From assembly GCA_036898135.1 (NCBI GenBank), contig CM072511.1, positions 162,189,314 through 162,253,313 on the forward strand: a stretch of DNA of 64,000 nt, given 5' to 3'. Every line of letters begins with the position of its first letter. The stretch's first letter is position 1. The position numbers were made by a program, and so were the translations under genes. This document shows, piece after piece, positions 60,301-64,000 of this stretch. The notes under the pieces were generated by a model. It made no database searches. It saw nothing but the letters and a program-made list of their open reading frames with translations, and was not told the origin of the DNA. Origin of the DNA: Oncomelania hupensis (taxonomy: Eukaryota > Mollusca > Gastropoda > Littorinimorpha > Pomatiopsidae).

Positions 60301-60439
60301 TATGTACACTTACTTGAGATATACTTGTGAGCTCCCCTAAAGCACATAACCACTAGACGTAAAATTTAATTCTCTATCAGAATATGTAAACTTTATTTAA
60401 AAAATTTTTTATGTAGCATCTGTTTAGAACCACCACCCT

Positions 60440-60752
60440 ACCAATACAACAGGGCAAGGCGATTGGAATGCCAAGATTGGCCAAGATGCGTACTACAACT
60501 GGGGGGACACATGTGAACCCCATTGCAACAACGAGACAAATGACAGAGGTCTGAGACTCTTGGAGTTTGCCAGATACAACAGTCTGATACTGGCAAATTC
60601 GCTTGGTCTCCACAAAAAATCCAGACGATGGACATGGCACAGTCCCAGCGGGGAGCATCCAACCAGATTGACAACATCATGGTCAAGAATCTCTTCAGAT
60701 TAAGCATCAACATTGGCGAGACACGTACTTTTCCAGGAGCAGACATCGGAAG
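60440..60752 (+). pseudogene. RTE-like LINE, endonuclease part 2
   Basis: QGDWNAKIGQD with the catalytic GDWN motif, then NDRGLRLLEFARYNSLILAN and RRWTWHSPSGE. Continues from 55786 across the insertions and is cut at 60752 by the second LTR. A frameshift follows the SGEHPT region. Confidence 0.85.
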
Positions 60753-62189
60753 TGTGACGGTGGGTCTATTGTTGCTGGGCTCTGCACAATGGAATGCTAT
60801 TACCCACTCGTCTTTCGTCTGCGGGGATCGGCTAGTATAATCACCCTGTGATTAATCTTAATACATTTATATATTTAGCCTGGTCTGTGTGAGGATAGGG
60901 TTATAGAGATAGGGAGAAAATGGTAAAAGCTTCATTGACACACTAGCTCTCACACGGCTATGAAACATAGATAGTCCAGCCACTGGTCAACAGTAAATAT
61001 CACACATTTATTTCCTCTACTCTATACATAATTCTCTAAACACTCTATTAACTTAAATGTCCAAATTCACTTCGAATAGTTCGTTCCTTGATGGGTCTAT
61101 GCTGTTACTGTTCTGGGTATTTGCTACTGTCTCATCATTGGGCTATTTGTTCTGGTTGGCCTAATGTTGACTTCAGGAGAGTGGACTACCTCACAGTCCT
61201 TCTAGATCAGTGTTAGTGCATTTCTTCTTGCACTTAGCTTATTCATTGAGGTGTGATGATGGTTGTTGACTATTGGGCTATCGGAGCGCAGTGCTCGATG
61301 TTCCCCTGCAGGCCGAATGTCAGGGTTGACTCTTAGTGGTCTATTTCCTGCATCGGACCAACAAGCCTGCTTGTCCGCAAACCATAAGACGAGTTTTTGC
61401 AACGCCTTGTTTACTAAGGGTGTGCAGAGCGTCTCACTGATGGCAGAAATAGCCCTCAGTGATCGCTCCACTTATACAAACAAGAGACGATCAACTTCTA
61501 TGTCCGGGGTCCACTGGAATCTCCAACATACTTCCTATACATATAAATACATCGTGGCTAAACTAAACACATGGAGAAGTAATTAACAATATACACATTC
61601 TCCGGTACAACCACTGGTCTGCAATAATACACATAGGAGAAACAACAGTTGGATAATAGGGGCTACCTCGTGGTTTTGAAAACCGGTCGCGGGTCAGCCA
61701 CGTGGTCAAGCAAAGTTTGACTAACATTCACAATCATAAAACATGGCAAGAATTCACAAACATAATACAACAATATTATCAATAAATCGCGATGAAACAA
61801 AAGATTGATCATTTACTTTTTTGACAATGTCAGGCTGTGGCTATACTGCGATGAATGAATTTCACCCGTCACCTGCTTAGTCTTCAGCTAGAGAGATCTT
61901 TCAGCGTGCGTCCTACTTGGTTGAGATTCAGACAAAGACTGATTACCTAAACCTTGTGGTCAGCTTAAGCCCGCGAAAACTCGTGAGACCAGAGCGCCTC
62001 CTAACGGGGGGTTGTGGCTATACGTCAGCGGGATGAGGTCACTGCCTACCTTATCTAGCCTACACATGCTTAGCACAGCTTGCCTTGTGTCGTCTGCTAG
62101 ACAGCGATTTTAAGTTACAAAGGCTACAGCAGGATGAAGTGTTTGAGGCGTGAAGCCTTAGTGCAGGGTCTAACTAGCCTTCTGTGACA
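60753..62189 (+). mobile_element. Second solo LTR, 1,437 bp, 5-bp target duplication
   Basis: Starts tgtgacggtggg, ends cttctgtgaca, flanked by ggaag at 60748-60752 and 62190-62194. Removing it and one ggaag restores the LINE reading (ADIGS to SDHDLV). Sequence unlike the LTR at 55787. No internal genes. Confidence 0.8.
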
Positions 62190-63115
62190 GGAAGTGACCA
62201 CGATCTCGTGATGATGTCTTTCCGGCACCTTTTGAAGAGAGTAAACACAGCAAAGTGCACCAGACTGAAGTTCGACCTGGACAAACTGCAAAACCCGGAG
62301 GTGGCAGAAATATTCAAAGCAATAATTGGAGGGAAATTTGCACCATTACACATTATGGGAGCCCGTGAAATAGATGTCAACACCATGATCATCACCTTCA
62401 ACTCAGCTGTAACAGATGCCGCCACTGAGATCCTGGGCAAGCACCCTGAAAGAAGAAACAGTGGATCATACCTGAACTTTTGGAACTGTGTGATAAACGA
62501 AAAGAGATGAAAAAGAAAAAGAACACCTCACAGGGAGCGGATGCCTATAAAAAAATCAACAATGACATCCGAAAAGGCATGTGCACAGCAAAGGAGAACT
62601 AGATAGAAGATAATGCCAGGAAATATAGAACAGTCGGAACAAAAACAATAGCAAGAAGGCTTACCAGACTGTGAAGTGGCTGACAAGTGTTAAACAGCCC
62701 ACGATCCAAAGCAAGTCTGGCATATGATTACAGAAGAACAAGAAGTCTTCGACAGGTACTGCTCTGACCTTTACAACCACACACCAAACGGAGACCCATC
62801 AGTTCTAGCATGTCCCTAGAACGGAGAAGAAGAATAAATCCTCCCATATCTCCGAGAAGAAGTTGAGGCAGCAGTGCAATCGCTGAAGAAGAGAAAGTTA
62901 GCGGGAGTGAATAACCCGCTGAATTGCTTCAATATTTAGGAGCCGTTGTATTAGACAACGGGTCCCGACAGGAAGTCCTCTCCAGGATCGCACAACCAAA
63001 TGCTGCCATGACAAGGTTGAAGCCCATTTGGAAAGACAGGACCATCAGTCTATATACACCAAGGTAAGGATGCTGTGCTCAATTGTCATCTCCATCTTCC
63101 TATAAGCTTGCGAAA
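62190..63115 (+). pseudogene. RTE-like LINE, end of endonuclease, linker and deleted polymerase
   Basis: SDHDLVMMSF (last endonuclease motif) and SAVTDAATEILGK, then decayed linker with several stops. Near 62935 it jumps to RQEVLSRIAQ...KPIWKDRTISL, a block that lies after the polymerase core in the other copies. The catalytic polymerase region is therefore deleted. Confidence 0.8.
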
Positions 63116-63303
63116 CATGCTAGTGGTGATGTCGCGCCGTGCTAGTGTTGATGTCGCGACATGCTAATGGGGATGCAGCGACATGCTAGTGGTGATGTCA
63201 CAACATGCTAGTGGTGATGTCACAACATGCTAGTGGTGATGTCGCGCGTGCTAGTGTTGATGTCGCGACATGCTAATGGTGATGCCGCGACATGCTAGTG
63301 ATG
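63116..63303. repeat. ~22-bp minisatellite (8-9 units)
   Basis: Units of acatgctagtggtgatgtcg plus cg, with ggt/gtt/ggg variation, starting where the LINE coding sequence breaks off. Confidence 0.88.
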
Positions 63304-63761
63304 ATGGCAACAAGAAAGTAATCCGAAAACTGTTGATTCTCGACCCAAACAGATCTGACCATGTCCAGAGTTGGCCTAGACATCACCCAGTCAAGTCACA
63401 GCAAGCACATCCTGAGACCTCTCCGCAATCAAGTCATAAATGTCTGCAGCCTTTTTACATAACGTATATAAGGTTATGAGAGAGTGTCAGGAAATGCATC
63501 TGAATGGCTTACCATCTTGTTATTTTCTAGGACATCATTTGATCATAATTACACTCCTGATGTTGATGTTATCTCTAGTTATTTTTATGCAGCTGTTGTT
63601 CAAATAGTTATGCAGTTTGCTTATCAGTGCCTGATTTCACTCAAATTTTTGAGTAAATATAACCAACGACAAAAAACACATTTACAGAGACTTTGGTTTA
63701 GCTAAAAGGGAGAACATGTATGTTTGCTGTTTTCCCTGCTGTCTTTAGTTTGCTCAGCTGA

Positions 63762-64000
63762 CTCCCATGTGGGGATGCCGGTGGTTTCTGTATAAATGCA
63801 CTTTCTGGAAATTTAGTGCTTAAAATTCCTACTGTCGCTGTCTTTCTCCTTTGTTCTTTCTCATTCCTATTCTGTTCTATCAATCTACTATAGTATCTTC
63901 TTTGCTAAACAAGTCTTCCAAAACACCTCATTTGTGTATGAGGTTTGTTGGGTCAGCTTTAGAATATTGGACGCTTTCTGCCAAATGTTCACTGGGGCTT
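63762..64000 (+). mobile_element. Retroposon family R, copy 7 (3' cut by window edge)
   Basis: ggggatgccggtggtttctg then the family body (tttagtgcttaaaattcc, ttggacgctttctgcc), diverged from copies 3 and 6. Confidence 0.75.

Overview
The window reads as repeat-rich animal DNA, most probably from a mollusc. Genes have many short exons with GT-AG introns. Copies of tRNA-derived SINEs, RTE-like and other LINEs, Tigger, Tc1, MULE and hAT elements fill introns and spacers. One gene is a lectin/LDLa/LRR seven-helix receptor of the kind first described in the snail Lymnaea (GRL101). Nothing looks bacterial or viral. The organism call rests on gene types and repeat style, not on a database match.

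Layout. 1-9751 (+): the 3' ten coding exons of a charged coiled-coil protein, with introns full of minisatellites, a SINE and a Tigger remnant. 9752-14768: 3' UTR and spacer with a ~0.6-0.7 kb retroposon family. 14769-19185 (-): a three-exon gene for a ~1,217-residue hAT-like transposase-related protein with one base too many in an A run. 20215-33860 (-): a complete ten-exon MPHOSPH10 gene (U3 snoRNP / small-subunit processome). 34300-43600: transposon graveyard (LINE pieces, a MULE with minisatellite inverted repeats, a MITE, retroposons, an H2B-like fragment, a THAP exon, LTR fragments). 43610-49268: a partial, recent, direct duplication of the 5' part of MPHOSPH10, ending in a chimeric stop. 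50157-54776 (-): the GRL101-like receptor (5' end missing). 55200-63115: one LINE split by two solo LTRs and by a Tc1 element that itself carries a hAT fragment. The window ends in another copy of the retroposon family.

The host genes do not form a pathway: one ribosome biogenesis factor, one receptor, one cytoskeletal-type coiled coil. The most useful signals are structural: tandemly amplified splice donors, a SINE with ten consecutive pol III A-boxes, clean target-site duplications that define a retroposon family (including a 60-bp stub), minisatellite-built MULE ends, and a datable gene duplication carrying a later SINE insertion. Exon boundaries were read by eye from splice consensus and reading-frame continuity.
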